This document shows, piece by piece, positions 44,841 through 57,560 of a stretch of 64,000 nt of DNA. The notes under the pieces are model-generated. The model was not told where the DNA came from. It saw only the letters and a list, made by a program, of their open reading frames with translations, and did no database searches. The DNA lies in contig JAIOJX010000032.1 in the NCBI GenBank assembly GCA_022376925.1, positions 198,520,939-198,584,938 of the forward strand, written 5' to 3'. The position numbers and the translations under genes are program-made. Origin of the DNA: Tragulus kanchil (lineage: Eukaryota > Chordata > Mammalia > Artiodactyla > Tragulidae). The first letter of the stretch is position 1; each line of letters begins with the position of its first letter.

Positions 44841-45775
44841 ACCCCTATAATTCTGTTTAAATGAAAAGCCCTTGACAGTGTAAATCTAAACACCTTATCC
44901 TTAGTAATATGTTCAAATATTAGCCAAAGCCTTGTTTGGTTCCCAGTAGTGATTCTTTTTACCCTGTGGAACTTATCTAATGCCTTAGAGGAGTAAAACT
45001 GCTAAGAGACGCTAACATTAATAGTAACAACATATCTTAACTATTCCAGAAACCAAACCTGTTGGTTACAAAACCTTAAAGATTATTTTCCTTTCTTCTT
45101 AAGGACCTTCTTCTAATCTTGGTTTATGAAACACACTGTCACTGGTTTGCACAAGAACATCATTTATTTTGTTTTACTTATAATAATGTAAAGCACACCC
45201 ATGACCTAGTATGCTAAGAACAAGAACCTTTCTAATAACTTGCATCTGCTTATATGCTCCTTCTCTTTTTTATCCCCTGATCTTCTCCCCAGAAGTAAGC
45301 CCCTCTCAGATTTTGTGCTTATCATTCCCTTGTCATTTGACTCTTGAAAACAGGGAGCAAGAGTTTCTCTTGGGTAAGTAAGAGGGGAATTTCCGGGCTG
45401 TAGCAACTCTGTTAGATATATAATCAGAGTAGATAATAGTAAAGCATTGGAAGCATGATTGTACTAATTTACCCTTCAATGAGGTCTGTATAAGAAATCC
45501 TGTTGATTTCTGTTCTGGAATTGCATGACTTTTGTTTTTAACAATTAAATGCAATCAGAGAACACCTCGTGTATGTGATTTGCTTATCTTTATGGTCTTG
45601 ATTGTGGTTGAACACATTGATTAGTGATATGTGTTTTCTTCTCAGTACATTATTTTTGCTTTCCCTTCATTTTTCTGTTCGTGTGTTCATTTTTCTATGG
45701 ATCAGATATATTAATATACTGATACACATACAGAAAAATGAACATACTCAATTTTTTTCTACTGATTGGTAAAAT
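44841..45775. other. unassigned unique sequence
   Basis: No family or exon recognised. The minus-strand frames at 45206-45554 lack domain features. Confidence 0.45.
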
Positions 45776-45776
45776 G

Positions 45777-45822
<46 letters not shown>

Positions 45823-45823
45823 T
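45776..45823. repeat. (TA)n-(CA)n microsatellite
   Basis: About 16 TA units followed by a short ACACACACAC stretch. Confidence 0.95.
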
Positions 45824-45965
45824 GTGTATTTATATAAAATAATATTTGAGACTATATATATATTGCATGCATGCATGTTCTTCTGGTTTATTGCTTGTCT
45901 TTACCTCATTAAGACTAAGACACAGGATTGATTTGGCACTATGCAGTCTTCTTTGTTTCCATACA

Positions 45966-46152
45966 TACATAAAAGTCTCCCAGTTGTGTCCAATTCTATC
46001 TGACCCATGGACGAGGCATGGAATTCTCCAGGCAAGAATACTGGAGTGGGTAGCTTTTCCTTTCTCCAGGGGATCTTCCCTACCCAGGGACTGAACCCAG
46101 GTCTCCTGCATTACAGGCAGATTCTTTACCACCTGAGCCACCAGGGAATCCT
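45966..46152 (-). mobile_element. Bov-tA SINE (antisense)
   Basis: CCAGTTGTGTCCAATTCTAT, CCAGGCAAGAATACTGGAGT, CTGAACCCAGGTCTCCTGCA and an antisense tRNA head (CTTTACCACCTGAGCCACCA). Confidence 0.9.
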
Positions 46153-46549
46153 CATTTGCACATGCATTGTAGATTTTTTTTCTATTTTTGTAAAAAAAAA
46201 AAAATGCTATTGGGAGAGGATAATGTCAGCAAAGATGATGAAATAACAGATCCTCAGTTTACATTCCCCCTTCAAACAACTGTCTGGCAGCCCTCATGAA
46301 CAAAAGTGCCTCTGTGGAAGCTTTGGGATTCAAGTGGGAGGTTGAGAACTCCAAATTAAGTCCAAGATTGAGAAAAGCTTCTTTGCAAGGCAAGTACCCG
46401 TCATCATGTGGCAGGTTTACTGAACACAGTCCCAGCTCTGGACCAAAAGTGTTTTCATTTCCATGGACTCAGCTCCAGCACCTTGGTTATGCTCCTGCAA
46501 CCAGCCCCACCTGCCACAGGACCTGGGAGGAGTCACTTCTCAGGAAAAG
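46153..46549. other. unassigned sequence
   Basis: No family recognised. The 5' half of a 146-codon frame (46296-46736) lies here, but its second half is L1 3' DNA, so it is not a gene. Confidence 0.45.
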
Positions 46550-47290
46550 ACACCCAAATAGCCAACAGGTGTATGAAGAGGTGACCAACATCATCAATCA
46601 TCTGGGAAATACAAGTCAAAATAACAGTGAGCTATTACCTCATGTCTGTTACACGGCCATTGTTAAAAAGACAGCCGTTGGTGAGGATGTGGAGAGATCT
46701 AAAATCTTGAACACTATTGATGGGATTATACATTGATATACTCTTTATGAAAACAATATAGAGTTTCCTTAAAAAGATTACCATAAGATAGCAATTCTAC
46801 TACTGGGCTTTTTCTCAAAGAAAATGAAATAAGTATCTCAAAGAAATATTTGTACCCTCAAGTTCATTGAAACACTATTCATAATAACCAAGATGTGTAA
46901 ACTACTTAAATGTCAATTGGTGGGTGATTAGGGAAAAATTAATGTATACATGAAACAGAATATCATTCTGTCTTAGAAAAGAAGGAAACTCTGAAATACC
47001 AACAACATGGATCATACTTGAGGACTTTACACTAAGTGAAACAATGACAGAATGACATGGTATGATTCTACTTAAAAGAAGTATCAAAAACAGTCACACT
47101 CATAGACTCAAAGACTCAAATCTTTGGGGGAAATAGGAAGTTACTCATCGATAGACAGAATTTCAGTTAAGGAAATTCTGGATGATTTGCTATACAATGT
47201 TGTATCTACTGCCACCTCACGGGTAATGTACTTTATCTTTAAAACTTCATTAAAGGTATAAATCTCATATCAAATGTTCTTATCACAAGA
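46550..47290 (+). mobile_element. old L1 (L1MA-type) 3' end
   Basis: In order: CCAACAGGTGTATGAAGAGG, TCATCAATCATCTGGGAAAT, GAGGATGTGGAGAGATCTAA, ACTATTGATGGGATTATACA, TTCATTGAAACACTATTCAT, ACAACATGGATCATACTTGA. This is the standard region from the end of ORF2 into the 3' UTR, decayed and without intact coding. Confidence 0.85.
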
Positions 47291-48025
47291 AAATGACAAC
47301 AGAAAAATAGGAAAGATCCCTATTAATACACACACAAGCAGGGGAAAAATTTTACTTGTGAAAAACTCAGTAGAAATCATGAATACATTTAAAGGATTAT
47401 TAAAATAAGGCACATTCAGAAGTATATCTAAGCTTTTTGAGCTATGAAATTTGATTGAAGATTCATGAGAATAATTTTCTTAGGAGGAGGTTGAGAGAAT
47501 CATGAGCCGTCAAACAAAAACCAGAGTAAATATAAAAAAGCAAAAAATATAAAAACAAATATAAAAAATATCAAAAACTCTAAATGCTGTGAAGAAAAGA
47601 CTTAGAAAAATGCATGAAACCATCGCCATATTTAAAATCCAGTTTTTCTAGCCCCATAACAGGTCAGAGAAGGAAAATTTACTGAGATAGTTAAAAAGGA
47701 AATCACATATTTATAATATGTTATTTTCCCCTTAGATAGGGTCTGGCTACTGCCCCTCCACTGGGTAAATCTGGCTAGAGGAGGAGCATTAAACCTGGAG
47801 CATAAAATACCTATTCCTGAGGAAGCTGAAAACCTTAGAGAGATCTCCTATCTGATACAGTAGAGGAAATGAGGAGTAGAGACGGCTACATGGGAATCTG
47901 GATCTCCCTGAGGATAGCATAAAGTTGTGTAAAGGATGATTCAAAAGTGGTGAGTGACCTGATTTGAAGAGGCTGATGTAAGGAAAGCAAAGACAATCAC
48001 CATGGAAAAACAGTCAGAGCCAATC
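47291..48025. other. unassigned unique sequence
   Basis: A-rich, no family or exon recognised. Confidence 0.45.
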
Positions 48026-48155
48026 ACAAATAAGAAAGAGAGAGAGAGACAAAGAGGAAAGAAGCAAAGAAAAATAAAGAAAATGAAAGAAGGAAAGAAA
48101 GGAAAGAGGAAAGAAATAAAAAGAAAAGAAGGAAGGAATAAAAGAAAAAATGGAA
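48026..48155 (+). repeat. polypurine tract (GA/A-rich)
   Basis: About 130 bases almost without pyrimidines, built from AAAGA and GGAAAG-type words with a GAGAGAGAGA core at about 48036-48048. The frame through it reads as Lys/Arg/Glu-rich low complexity on one strand and Phe/Leu/Ser-rich on the other; neither is a gene. Confidence 0.92.
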
Positions 48156-48969
48156 ATTGTAAAGGATACCGCAGGTTAATAGATAATAATTATGGTCCAG
48201 ATAGACCAATCTTGTGCCTTGGCAATGTTAGTAGGTTGAATTAATTAAGGAAATGCTGGATTGGTTGTGATCTCCTTGAATTAACTGAGGTTCATTTCTG
48301 TCACCAGGTGGGGTGGATTAAGATAGTGGAAAACATATAAAGAATGTTCTCAAACTTTAACCCATATCAGGATCACCTGCTGGGCTTATAGAAAAACCAC
48401 AGATTTCTGACCCCACCTCTAGAATGTCTAAATTCATGTGTAGGTAGGTCTGGAATGGGGCTCAATAATTGCATTTCTACTGCTGCTGCTCTCAGAACAC
48501 ATTTTGAGACTAACTGCTGCAATAGCTAAACATCCACATCAGAAAGGCTTAGTGCAGTAGAAACATAATTGTTTATAATATCCTCTCAATATGAGAGTGG
48601 GGATAGGACTGATGCTCTTTCTATATAACTTCCAAAGTCACCTTGGGCATCAATACTACCTGTCTGACAGTGGAAGAATGAGTATAGGATTGCATGGGAG
48701 GTATTGATTAGCTGAGACTAAAAGAAACTTCTCTTATTCTATAGGCCAAAACTCAGACACATGACAAGAACTCATTTGCAAAGAAGATTGGAAAATACTG
48801 CCTAGTTACATGTCTAGAAGGAAGGGGAAATAGATTTGGTAAAAAACTAAACAATCTTTATTATAGTGTTCAAAATGTTAAAGTAGCCTGAGTTAAAGTA
48901 AAATAGAGTCAGACAGCTTTCATGTGTGAATTTTATAGCCTGAGATTTTGTATCATTAACCCACAGAAG
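48156..48969. other. unassigned unique sequence
   Basis: No family or exon recognised. Confidence 0.45.
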
Positions 48970-48984
48970 ACAAGAATATTCATG

Positions 48985-49440
48985 ACCTGGTTCCGGCCTA
49001 CATCTGAAGTCCATCACTCTTCATTTGATTCCTGTGCACCTTCTGCCACAGTTTGACATAGCTCATTTCTGTTCCTTCTGTCTGTATCCATTTTTTTTTT
49101 AACCTGAAAGAGTATTTCCTACTTCCTCACTACCTTCCTGTTGTGACATTTGTCCACTAATTCTTATTCATCCCTCCGGTCTCACTTTGAAAGCCACTTC
49201 CATAGGGAAGTCTTTCTTGACTAAAGAAGACTTTAGACGACCCAGACCTTAAACTATAGTAGTTACATCTGATCATCTGGATGTACCAGTTTTACCTTTT
49301 TCTTGTTTTGACTTTTTAATTGTGTAACTTTCTTATTGGACAGAAAGCTCCAGGTCAAGGTCTGAGTTTATCTTACCTAATATTTTATCAGCACTGTTCA
49401 CAGTGTTTAGAATATACTCAAGAAGTACTTGTGTAAGAAG
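48985..49440 (+). mobile_element. L2 LINE 3' region
   Basis: Words in L2 order: TTCCGGCCTACATCTG, CACCTTCTGCCACAG, CATCCCTCCGGTCTCACTTT, GAAAGCCACTTCCATAGGGA, AAGTCTTTCTTGACTAAAGA, GACAGAAAGCTCCAGGTCAA. Ancient, non-coding remnant; strand by resemblance to the usual L2 text. Confidence 0.65.
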
Positions 49441-49819
49441 GAAAAGAAAAAAAGAATGAAAGGAGGTAGGAAGGGAAAAAAAAGGAAGACATTATTTTTT
49501 TGGTAACATTTCAGAAAACAATGAGGGATTTTTTTTGGTTACGTATTGATTGCCCAGACTGACTAGCTGATTATCTCAGTAGTTAAGTCTATAACCCTCC
49601 CTTCTTTGCTTTTCCACATGTGCTTTCTGCAAGTTCGACTGAAGGGAAGGCCTTTCTGAGAGAGGAAAGCCCCTCCTCATTATTGTCTTTGCATCTGTGT
49701 CGTTTTTGGCATCCCTAAGCATGGTTTTATTTCTCCATTATGGAAAATGTAGTTGCAGCATTCTGATGAAAATGACTGCCAAGTACATAAACAACATAGA
49801 TTTTGACATTCTGCTAAAA

Positions 49820-49887
49820 CAGAGAGAAAGGGAGAGGGAAAGGGACAGGGAGAGGGACAAGGAAAGAGAGAGAGAGAGAGAGAAAGA
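49820..49887 (+). repeat. (GA)n/(GGGA)n purine repeat
   Basis: AGAGAAAGGGAGAGGGAAAG blocks lead into AGAGAGAGAGAGAGAGAG. An open frame of 107 codons runs through it only because the repeat has no stops. Confidence 0.95.
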
Positions 49888-50121
49888 TGAAGCCTGCTTT
49901 AAGTCTGCTAGATTCTTATTGAATGGAGAGTATGAAGACAGGACTTGGAAGACCTCTGTCTGGATTTTGTACAATGAAATTTTAAAGCTAAAAGAAATGA
50001 TTAATCAGGAAGCTCAGTGAATTTCAAGTTAGAAGTGACTCAAGTTGGAAAGCTGGTCACTGATGGATTACAGAGCTCAGCCCAGAATGTGACTGATAAG
50101 GCCAAAACAAGAATATTCATG

Positions 50122-50577
50122 ACCTGGTTCCGGCCTACATCTGAAGTCCATCACTCTTCATTTGATTCCTGTGCACCTTCTGCCACAGTTTGACATAGCT
50201 CATTTCTGTTCCTTCTGTCTGTATCCATTTTTTTTTTAACCTGAAAGAGTATTTCCTACTTCCTCACTACCTTCCTGTTGTGACATTTGTCCACTAATTC
50301 TTATTCATCCCTCCGGTCTCACTTTGAAAGCCACTTCCATAGGGAAGTCTTTCTTGACTAAAGAAGACTTTAGACGACCCAGACCTTAAACTATAGTAGT
50401 TACATCTGATCATCTGGATGTACCAGTTTTACCTTTTTCTTGTTTTGACTTTTTAATTGTGTAACTTTCTTATTGGACAGAAAGCTCCAGGTCAAGGTCT
50501 GAGTTTATCTTACCTAATATTTTATCAGCACTGTTCACAGTGTTTAGAATATACTCAAGAAGTACTTGTGTAAGAAG
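50122..50577 (+). mobile_element. L2 3' region, second showing
   Basis: Duplicate of 48985-49440. Confidence 0.65.
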
Positions 50578-50956
50578 GAAAAGAAAAAAAGAATGAAAGG
50601 AGGTAGGAAGGGAAAAAAAAGGAAGACATTATTTTTTTGGTAACATTTCAGAAAACAATGAGGGATTTTTTTTGGTTACGTATTGATTGCCCAGACTGAC
50701 TAGCTGATTATCTCAGTAGTTAAGTCTATAACCCTCCCTTCTTTGCTTTTCCACATGTGCTTTCTGCAAGTTCGACTGAAGGGAAGGCCTTTCTGAGAGA
50801 GGAAAGCCCCTCCTCATTATTGTCTTTGCATCTGTGTCGTTTTTGGCATCCCTAAGCATGGTTTTATTTCTCCATTATGGAAAATGTAGTTGCAGCATTC
50901 TGATGAAAATGACTGCCAAGTACATAAACAACATAGATTTTGACATTCTGCTAAAA

Positions 50957-51024
50957 CAGAGAGAAAGGGAGAGGGAAAGGGACAGGGAGAGGGACAAGGA
51001 AAGAGAGAGAGAGAGAGAGAAAGA
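50957..51024 (+). repeat. (GA)n purine repeat, second showing
   Basis: Duplicate of 49820-49887 with the same repeat length, which argues for a single recent origin of both showings. Confidence 0.95.
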
Positions 51025-51239
51025 TGAAGCCTGCTTTAAGTCTGCTAGATTCTTATTGAATGGAGAGTATGAAGACAGGACTTGGAAGACCTCTGTCTGG
51101 ATTTTGTACAATGAAATTTTAAAGCTAAAAGAAATGATTAATCAGGAAGCTCAGTGAATTTCAAGTTAGAAGTGACTCAAGTTGGAAAGCTGGTCACTGA
51201 TGGATTACAGAGCTCAGCCCAGAATGTGACTGATAAGGC

Positions 51240-53190
51240 ATCAGGCACACTGATTTAAAAAAAAAAAAGAACAAGGAAGAGAAAGGTAAAGTCAAAAAGT
51301 AAAACAGTGCTGCAATTTTCCCTAACTTGAGTATAACAAAGAATCTTGTATGCCGGTATTACTGAGGCTACTCAATGGAGGGCACAGAAAATTAGGAAAA
51401 AAGAACACCTGAAACATACTGTCTCTTCATGGTTACCAAACTAGAAATTATTCATGTTCAGAGTTTGCAGGCTTGTCTCCTGGCTCTGCACACACCCTCT
51501 TCTGTAGGTTAACTGCTTACTGCTCATTGAAACAAAATGATACAAATTTTACATTTAGCTTTTCTACAGGACAAGTTCATCACTGGTAGTCCTGTGCTGT
51601 AAACGGAGTCTCTTGAGAGATCTATGACTTCTCCTTGAGATTCTGTCCCTTTCTCCTTTCCTTTATGTGCACTTTTTCACTGCTTTGCATGTCCTTCCCC
51701 AGAGATTGTGGCTGAATAATCAAAGGAGAGGAGACATAAGCCATACAGTTCAGTAATGATTTACAGCTCTTATAAAACCATTTCTCTAAGGAAGGAGACG
51801 TTAATGAATTGTTGCCATAAGGGTTTCGGATTATCTGTGATTCCTAATTATTCCAACTACCCAAAACATTTTTGCCATAAGAATTAAGACCTGCCTATAT
51901 GGTTTGGATAATTGAGATCAGGTTCCTGATTTGCTGAGTAATTAAAAGCACAATTAATCCTTGAATCTCTAACTACATTTGTACCCATCCCTCTTCTTAG
52001 ATATCTTTTTACATCTAATGCAAATCATCAGTTTTTAAGTAGGAATCCTGTTACTTTTATTTTCCTCTATGGATCAGTGAAACTCTCTAAGCAATAGTAT
52101 GCTAGGGTCAAATCCTATTTGCATAAATAAAATGGAAACCAACTTTTTAAAATGCCAGGAGAAGAATGCGTATGTTTTGACTAGTTTTTATTGTCAACTG
52201 ATTGCTTAAAAAAAAAAAACAAGCCTTTGTTTTAAATGGCAATTATCTTTGCATTTACATATCACCACTCTGTGAGGGAGTCTGCTATGATAGGTTATTC
52301 TTTCATTGTTATTCATGAGAAACTGTCACCAAGTCATAAAATTGTAGAATGAGTTGCCCTAAATTGGGATTAGAGTGTAGCTATCAGTCATTTCCTCTGG
52401 AATGCAGTGATGCCCCGGTGATGCAAAGCTATAGTTTCTGACAGCACATTTATTCTTTAAAGAAGTTGGATGGGAGAGGGCAAACTGGAGGAAAGAGAAA
52501 AAGTTCACGGAGGGAAAACATGGGAAATCACTGAGACTATTTCAGAGGAGGAAGACTAGATACAGTAAAAATCAAGGAAACAGAAGTGGTCCTTGACCTT
52601 CAGAAACATTCAGAGAATCCACTTTTAATTCAAAAAATATGTTGAACATAAATAGTGAAAAGCACTATAATTCCTTTTGGAGCATTCTACCCACAGCTAC
52701 CTTAAAAATGAACAGTGCTTCTTCTACAGTATGGGAGAAAGAATGCAATCATGTCCTTGGCATTCTGCCTCACCTGAGGTAAGATAAGGTTTGCTCACCT
52801 TCAAAGACAGGTAGAGTTCATGACTCTCCATTCTCAGGAAGTCAAAAGTTCCTATTTATACTTCTATCTTCCCTCCTTGCCCTCATCTGAATGGTAACCA
52901 GCTTTTGCTACTGGAAGAAAGAATTTATATGTGAAAATGGGCAAAGATAAATATTTCTGGGAAAATAATATCCCATTTTCCTGAACCTATATGCTGAATA
53001 ATAAAAGGGCAAACATAAAATAGATTTTTTTATACAGATAGAGGGAAAATAAAATTATGTGCTGTAGTTTTCTTCAAGCAGACTTGAAGACTTTGGCTTT
53101 AAAATCTCCTGGAAATGTCCAAGAGTTCAGTGGAAATTACTCTGGATACAAAGATCTGTCCTTTCTGTTTTACAGTCACTAAAGTATCAT
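51240..53190. other. unassigned unique sequence
   Basis: About 2 kb single-copy. No young repeat, no frame over 60 codons, and no exon recognised. Confidence 0.5.
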
Positions 53191-53362
53191 TGGGCTTCCC
53201 TGGTGGGGTGGCTCAGATGGCAAATAGTCCATCTGCAATGCAGGAGATCTGGATTGGGAAGAACCCCTGGAGAAAGAACAGGCTACCCACTCCAGTATCC
53301 TTGCGTGGAGAATTCCATGGCTGGTCCATGGGGTCGCAAAGAGTCGGACACAACTGAGTTAC
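53191..53362 (+). mobile_element. Bov-tA SINE
   Basis: GGGCTTCCCTGGTGGGGTGG, CTCAGATGGCAAATAG, GAGATCTGGATTGGGAAGA (a deletion removes the B box), then the Bov-A body with GTGGAGAATTCCATGG and GGGGTCGCAAAGAGTCGGAC. The 3' end is well preserved. Confidence 0.9.
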
Positions 53363-56097
53363 AGAATCCTCACAGAGATTTACTTTTATTCTATGTTTTC
53401 TTCTTCTCGGCACTCTTAAATAAAGAGGGACCTGATGTCCCAACTTGGAATTATTTGGTCATTATACCAGAAGACTCTTTTTCTTAATAATCATTATTTT
53501 GCCCTTGTCAAGCTGTGGCTAGAATAACTATCCCTGTTCTGAGTACAGATATTTCTTAGAATTTCTCTATCAATTGGGGTAGCCATAATTGAACATATCA
53601 ATCAGACAGGGTACATTTCAGGTAGGAATAATAATGGCTCTCCTGCCTCTTTGGGAAAGTAGCCCATTATAGATAAAAATGTCTAGATTTGTACATTTTC
53701 TATCCAGGTGGCACAAGGTTTGGAGTGATCATCCATAAGAGAGGGGCCACAAGCTTTAATATGTATCACCAGTGACTATAGACCCAGGCTTTCGCTAAAC
53801 AAAGTTGGGCCAATTCCCAATTGATAATAATTAACTTCTACTGAGAATGTATATTCTGGCCTTCTGAATACATCAACCTAAAACTTAAGTGGTGCTCAAG
53901 ACTATAAAATGAATATTTGCATAGGAAAAATAAGATACTTTCTACTCCACAAATGACTTGGGTTCTTTACAGGGTTAGCTGTTTGTTGCTTGTGTTCCGG
54001 TCCAAGGGTAGAGTGTTGGCTGCTATGATGAACGTAAGAGACAATGAAAAATAAGTTTATGTCATTTGTTATAACCTATATGATAGATTTTCCTTTTTTT
54101 AAAAAAATAAGGTGAATCCCTTTTTTTGATACTTATTTCAGTGCATTCTCTTCTGCAAAGCAAAATAGTGATGTAGCATGGGGAAACAGGTGTTGCCATT
54201 TTTTAGGAGGAGGGGCTTAAAAAAGAGAATTCTAGGTGGGTAATAATACCCCACTCTTGTAAGCTGGCAAACAAAATGATCTAGAATTATGCACTCTTAC
54301 CCACAAAAAAAGGAAAATGACATGATGTAACCCACAATGGCAATCACTTTAACACCTGCAAAGCAAATTACACAATGCATGTTCTGCTTTCTTCCCAAGT
54401 TAAGGAAACATGACAATCTGTCCCCGCCTCCACAGAGCAATTACTGCAGTTACTGATCGTGTCTGCTGAATGGTGACAAGGGCAAGGCACCATGTTCCCC
54501 ACTCTCTTTTGAATAATGAAAATAAGTACAGAGGTGGTACTCTTAGCAGTCAACACCCTTTGGGTTAGGGAAGGGAAGGTGGGGCTTCCCGGGTTAGATA
54601 CATGGGCTCAGGAAGACCTCTTGACCATTAAAATAGCCCAAAAATTCAGATGGCTGTACGTATGCTTAATGTTTTCTTTTCTGCCTAAGGCTTAATTCAT
54701 TTAGTGGCTCATTCATTCAGCCACTTATCACCAACAATTTCTGCATCTTCATAAAGGGCTAAGTATGAAATACAGCAAATTCATACATTTTCTTCAATTT
54801 CCATCTTTTACTGTTATTATACTGTTATTTACTTCTCTCCCTTTGATTATCTTCTGGATAAGCAGAACTACCCAAAACATCCTTTATGTGTTTTTTATGC
54901 ATTAATTTATTCAACAGTCATTAACTGAGCACTTTGTATGCACTAAGTTCTGAGCTAAAAACTGCAGAAAATACAATGATAATTAAAACCTGGTTGTTGT
55001 CCTTGAGGCATTTAGAAAACCGAGTTCTAGCATACTGAAGGTTTATCTTTTATGTTCTTTGTGGGTGGAAGAAATATGGAAAATCTTCCCTCACTGCAAA
55101 ATGATGGGCCCTTCTGATTTTAATTTTCAAGTAGGTGCCATCAGGAAAATCAATTGTATGTCTCTTAAAAACAAGATCTTCCTACGATAATGTAAGTTAC
55201 CTTAGCTCATTTTCTTGACTTCCTCACCTCTTTACAAGTCCTAGTTCTTGATACCAGACTTCTGCTTCTATTACTACAGTGAATGTTTATCTGAGCCATC
55301 TATGAACTTCTAGCTATCAAATCCAAGTCAAAGAAAGAGAAATGAGAGAATGCACATAGCATGTGCATTTATGCTTATTTAGTTTACGAATATATTGGGC
55401 ACCACGCACCAAGAGTTAGGCATGTTGGGGGAACCCTGAGAATGTCCTTATTGAGAGTGATGTTGTTTATAAGGCTGTGAGTGTCTTGATGGTACTAACT
55501 TTGTTTTATCCCTAGAGTTTTACAGTACTTCTCCGGACTTATCTGAACTACCATGCTGCATTTGATGGAAGAAATTTCTCCCTCTTTGAAGCTCCTCCCT
55601 TTCCTAAAGTGTTGGTGGTAATGTTCTAATATTGTTTACTTGTTTCTTATGTAACCACTCCTTCCCAGTGTCATAACACCCCAATGAAAGGGAGTAAGGT
55701 TGACCTGTTCCTTGTCAGCTGGTTGAGACTGAGCTTATTTTCAATGAAGAAGGAACATAAAAATCAGTTTCTAGGAGAAGGAATGAACTGAATTCAAATC
55801 TGGATAAAGCTAAGATTTAATGACAAAAGAAAGGTAAAATGGAAATAGCTATACCAGATGCAGGCTGGATGTTGACTTTATAGAGCTAAATGTGGAAGGA
55901 CTGTGGGAAGGGACCATTGTGGTTTTTAGAAGGCAAAACTTGAAAAATTAGTGTTATCAGTCAGAGCATATGTGGGGTACAAATAAATAAAACTTGTTCT
56001 GGCATATTTAAAGAGTGGGCATGGTAAATACCAACTCTTTAAAAAATATTTTTTTCATCCACTCTTTTTTTAACCATGCATTTTTTTTTAATGTTGG
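53363..56097. other. unassigned unique sequence
   Basis: About 2.7 kb, the longest stretch here without a recognised repeat or duplication. Words near 54890-55010 (TTATTCAACAGTCATTAACT, GAGCACTTTGTATG) recall an ancient interspersed repeat that I cannot name. No exon is seen. Confidence 0.45.
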
Positions 56098-56354
56098 CCT
56101 CTTTTATTGATTTTCTATTTATTTATTTTCATCCATCTCTATTCTTTGGCCTGTGTGGGCCTCCCATCGCAGTGGCCTCTCTCCTTGCAGAGCACCTACT
56201 TTGGGCACATGCGCTCCAGAGCTCTGGCTTGGTAATTGGACACAATGGTCCAGCTGTTGCACAGCACGTGGGATCTTCCCAGGCCAGGGATCGAACCCTT
56301 GCCCTTTGCATTGCAAGGCAGACTGTTTATGCACTGGACCACCGGGGAAGCCCT
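56098..56354 (-). mobile_element. CHR-type SINE (antisense)
   Basis: The left end is the antisense tail TTTTATTGATTTTCTATTTA. The body TTCTTTGGCCTGTGTGGGCC and antisense B box GGGATCGAACCC follow, then the antisense head CACTGGACCACCGGGGAAGC. Confidence 0.88.
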
Positions 56355-56471
56355 TATCCACTCTTTTTTAATGAGTGCTTTCTTCTTCCCTGTAGAAAGG
56401 TTAGAATTCCCATCCATTCCATTCTTTACTCTCTACTTTTTTATTAAAAGGTTTTAATCACTTTTACTTTT

Positions 56472-56570
56472 ATTTTATTCTAGTTTTTGGTCACACTGGC
56501 CACAGATCGAACCCCCAACCCAGGCACTGGAAGCATGGAATCCTAAGTACTGAGCCACCTGGGAAGTCCC
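56472..56570 (-). mobile_element. short CHR-type tRNA SINE (antisense)
   Basis: GGTCACACTGGCCACAGATC, GAACCCCCAACCCAGGCACT and TACTGAGCCACCTGGGAAGT: a head plus a short body ending (on its own strand) in GGCCAGTGTGACCAAAAA. This is a shorter, different subgroup from its neighbours. Confidence 0.75.
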
Positions 56571-56579
56571 TACCCTCTA

Positions 56580-56857
56580 TTTTTTTTTTTTTTTTTAAAT
56601 TTTGACCTCTTTTATTTATTTATTTATTTATTTTCATTCATCTTTATTCTTTGACCTGTGTGGGCCTCTTACTGCAGTGACCTCTCTCGTTGCAGAACAC
56701 CGGCCCTGGATGCATGTGCTCCAGAGTGCTGGCTCTTAATTGGACACACCAGTCAAGGCACTCTGCAGCATTTGGGATCTACCTGGGCGAGGGATGGAAT
56801 GGGTGCTGCTTGCACTGCAAGGCGGACTCTTTACCCACTGGACCACCAGGGAAGCCC
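56580..56857 (-). mobile_element. CHR-type SINE (antisense)
   Basis: A long antisense A-tail (T16 and then TTTATTTATTTATTTATTTA) precedes TTCTTTGACCTGTGTGGGCC. The head CCACTGGACCACCAGGGAAG lies at the right. Flanks CCCTCTA (56574) and CCCTCTA (56855) suggest a short target-site duplication. Confidence 0.88.
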
Positions 56858-57204
56858 TCTACTCTTTTATATATATACCTCAAATGAATTTTGAATGATT
56901 TTTGTTCATATTCCCAATTTTAGTTAAACATATTAATGTCTCAACACCTCTCATGAATTTCTTTATCATCTTGCAGTTATCCTCTTTTCTATGGATATTC
57001 ATTACCATATTTCCATATGTATTTATTTAGCAAATGTTAAATATTGGACAAAACAACAAATAAGACAGAGATCGTTCTTGATCTCATGAAGCTAAGTCTG
57101 AATGGACATCATGCTCTGTACTGAAAGATCAGTAGTTCCCCCAGCATGGCTAGTACATAGTAAGTCCTCACTAAAACATTGTGGTTATGAGTGAATAAAT
57201 GAAT

Positions 57205-57560
57205 ACATCTGCCATGCTTTCTCTCATCTCTGGGCCTTTGAGTATATACTTTTCTCATCTGGAATGTGCTGCCCATACCTTCAATAACTGCTACAGCTCA
57301 TTTGATTCCTTCTTGGTGCCATGGTCTCTTTTTGACCTTTTCTGTACACCCCAGGCAGTCTAGTTGCTCCTTTCTCTGTGATCCTAATACATCTCATTCA
57401 TATTTCATTTATAGAACTTAAGTACAAATACTAGGACAATATAAGATGACTTCGCATGTAGTAGTCAACTGCTTGAGAGCAGGAACCATGTTTTTTTCAT
57501 GCCTCTCTCTAGCACAAGGGCTGGTTCACAGGAGCTGCTCAGCGAATATGAATTAGTAAA
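57205..57560 (+). mobile_element. L2 LINE 3' region
   Basis: CTCATCTCTGGGCCTTTGAG, TCATCTGGAATGTGCTGCCC, GCTTGAGAGCAGGAACCATG, then CACAAGGGCTGGTTCACAGG. These follow the L2 order (CTGGGCCTTTGCAC, GGAATGCTCTTCCC, GAGGGCAGGGACC, GGCACATAG). Repeated at 58279-58634. Confidence 0.7.

Larger units (their letters stand above)
48970..51239 (+). repeat. tandem duplication 14 (1.137 kb unit)
   Basis: Copy 1 is 48970-50102 and copy 2 is 50107-51239. The offset is constant from end to end, even through the (GA)n tract, which has the same length in both copies. The link is only 4 bases. Confidence 0.95.

Noticed and set aside
46296..46736. A 146-codon open frame, the longest but one in the window.
   Set aside because: Its second half is the 3' region of an old L1 (46550 onward), and its first half shows no domain or splice context.
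49697..51157. Arg/Glu-rich 107-codon frames, as a possible charged coiled-coil protein.
   Set aside because: The charged part is translation of a (GA)n microsatellite and the copies come from duplication 14.
53363..56097. The longest repeat-poor stretch as a hidden exon or conserved regulatory island.
   Set aside because: Nothing in the sequence alone supports it. Cross-species conservation would be needed and cannot be judged here.
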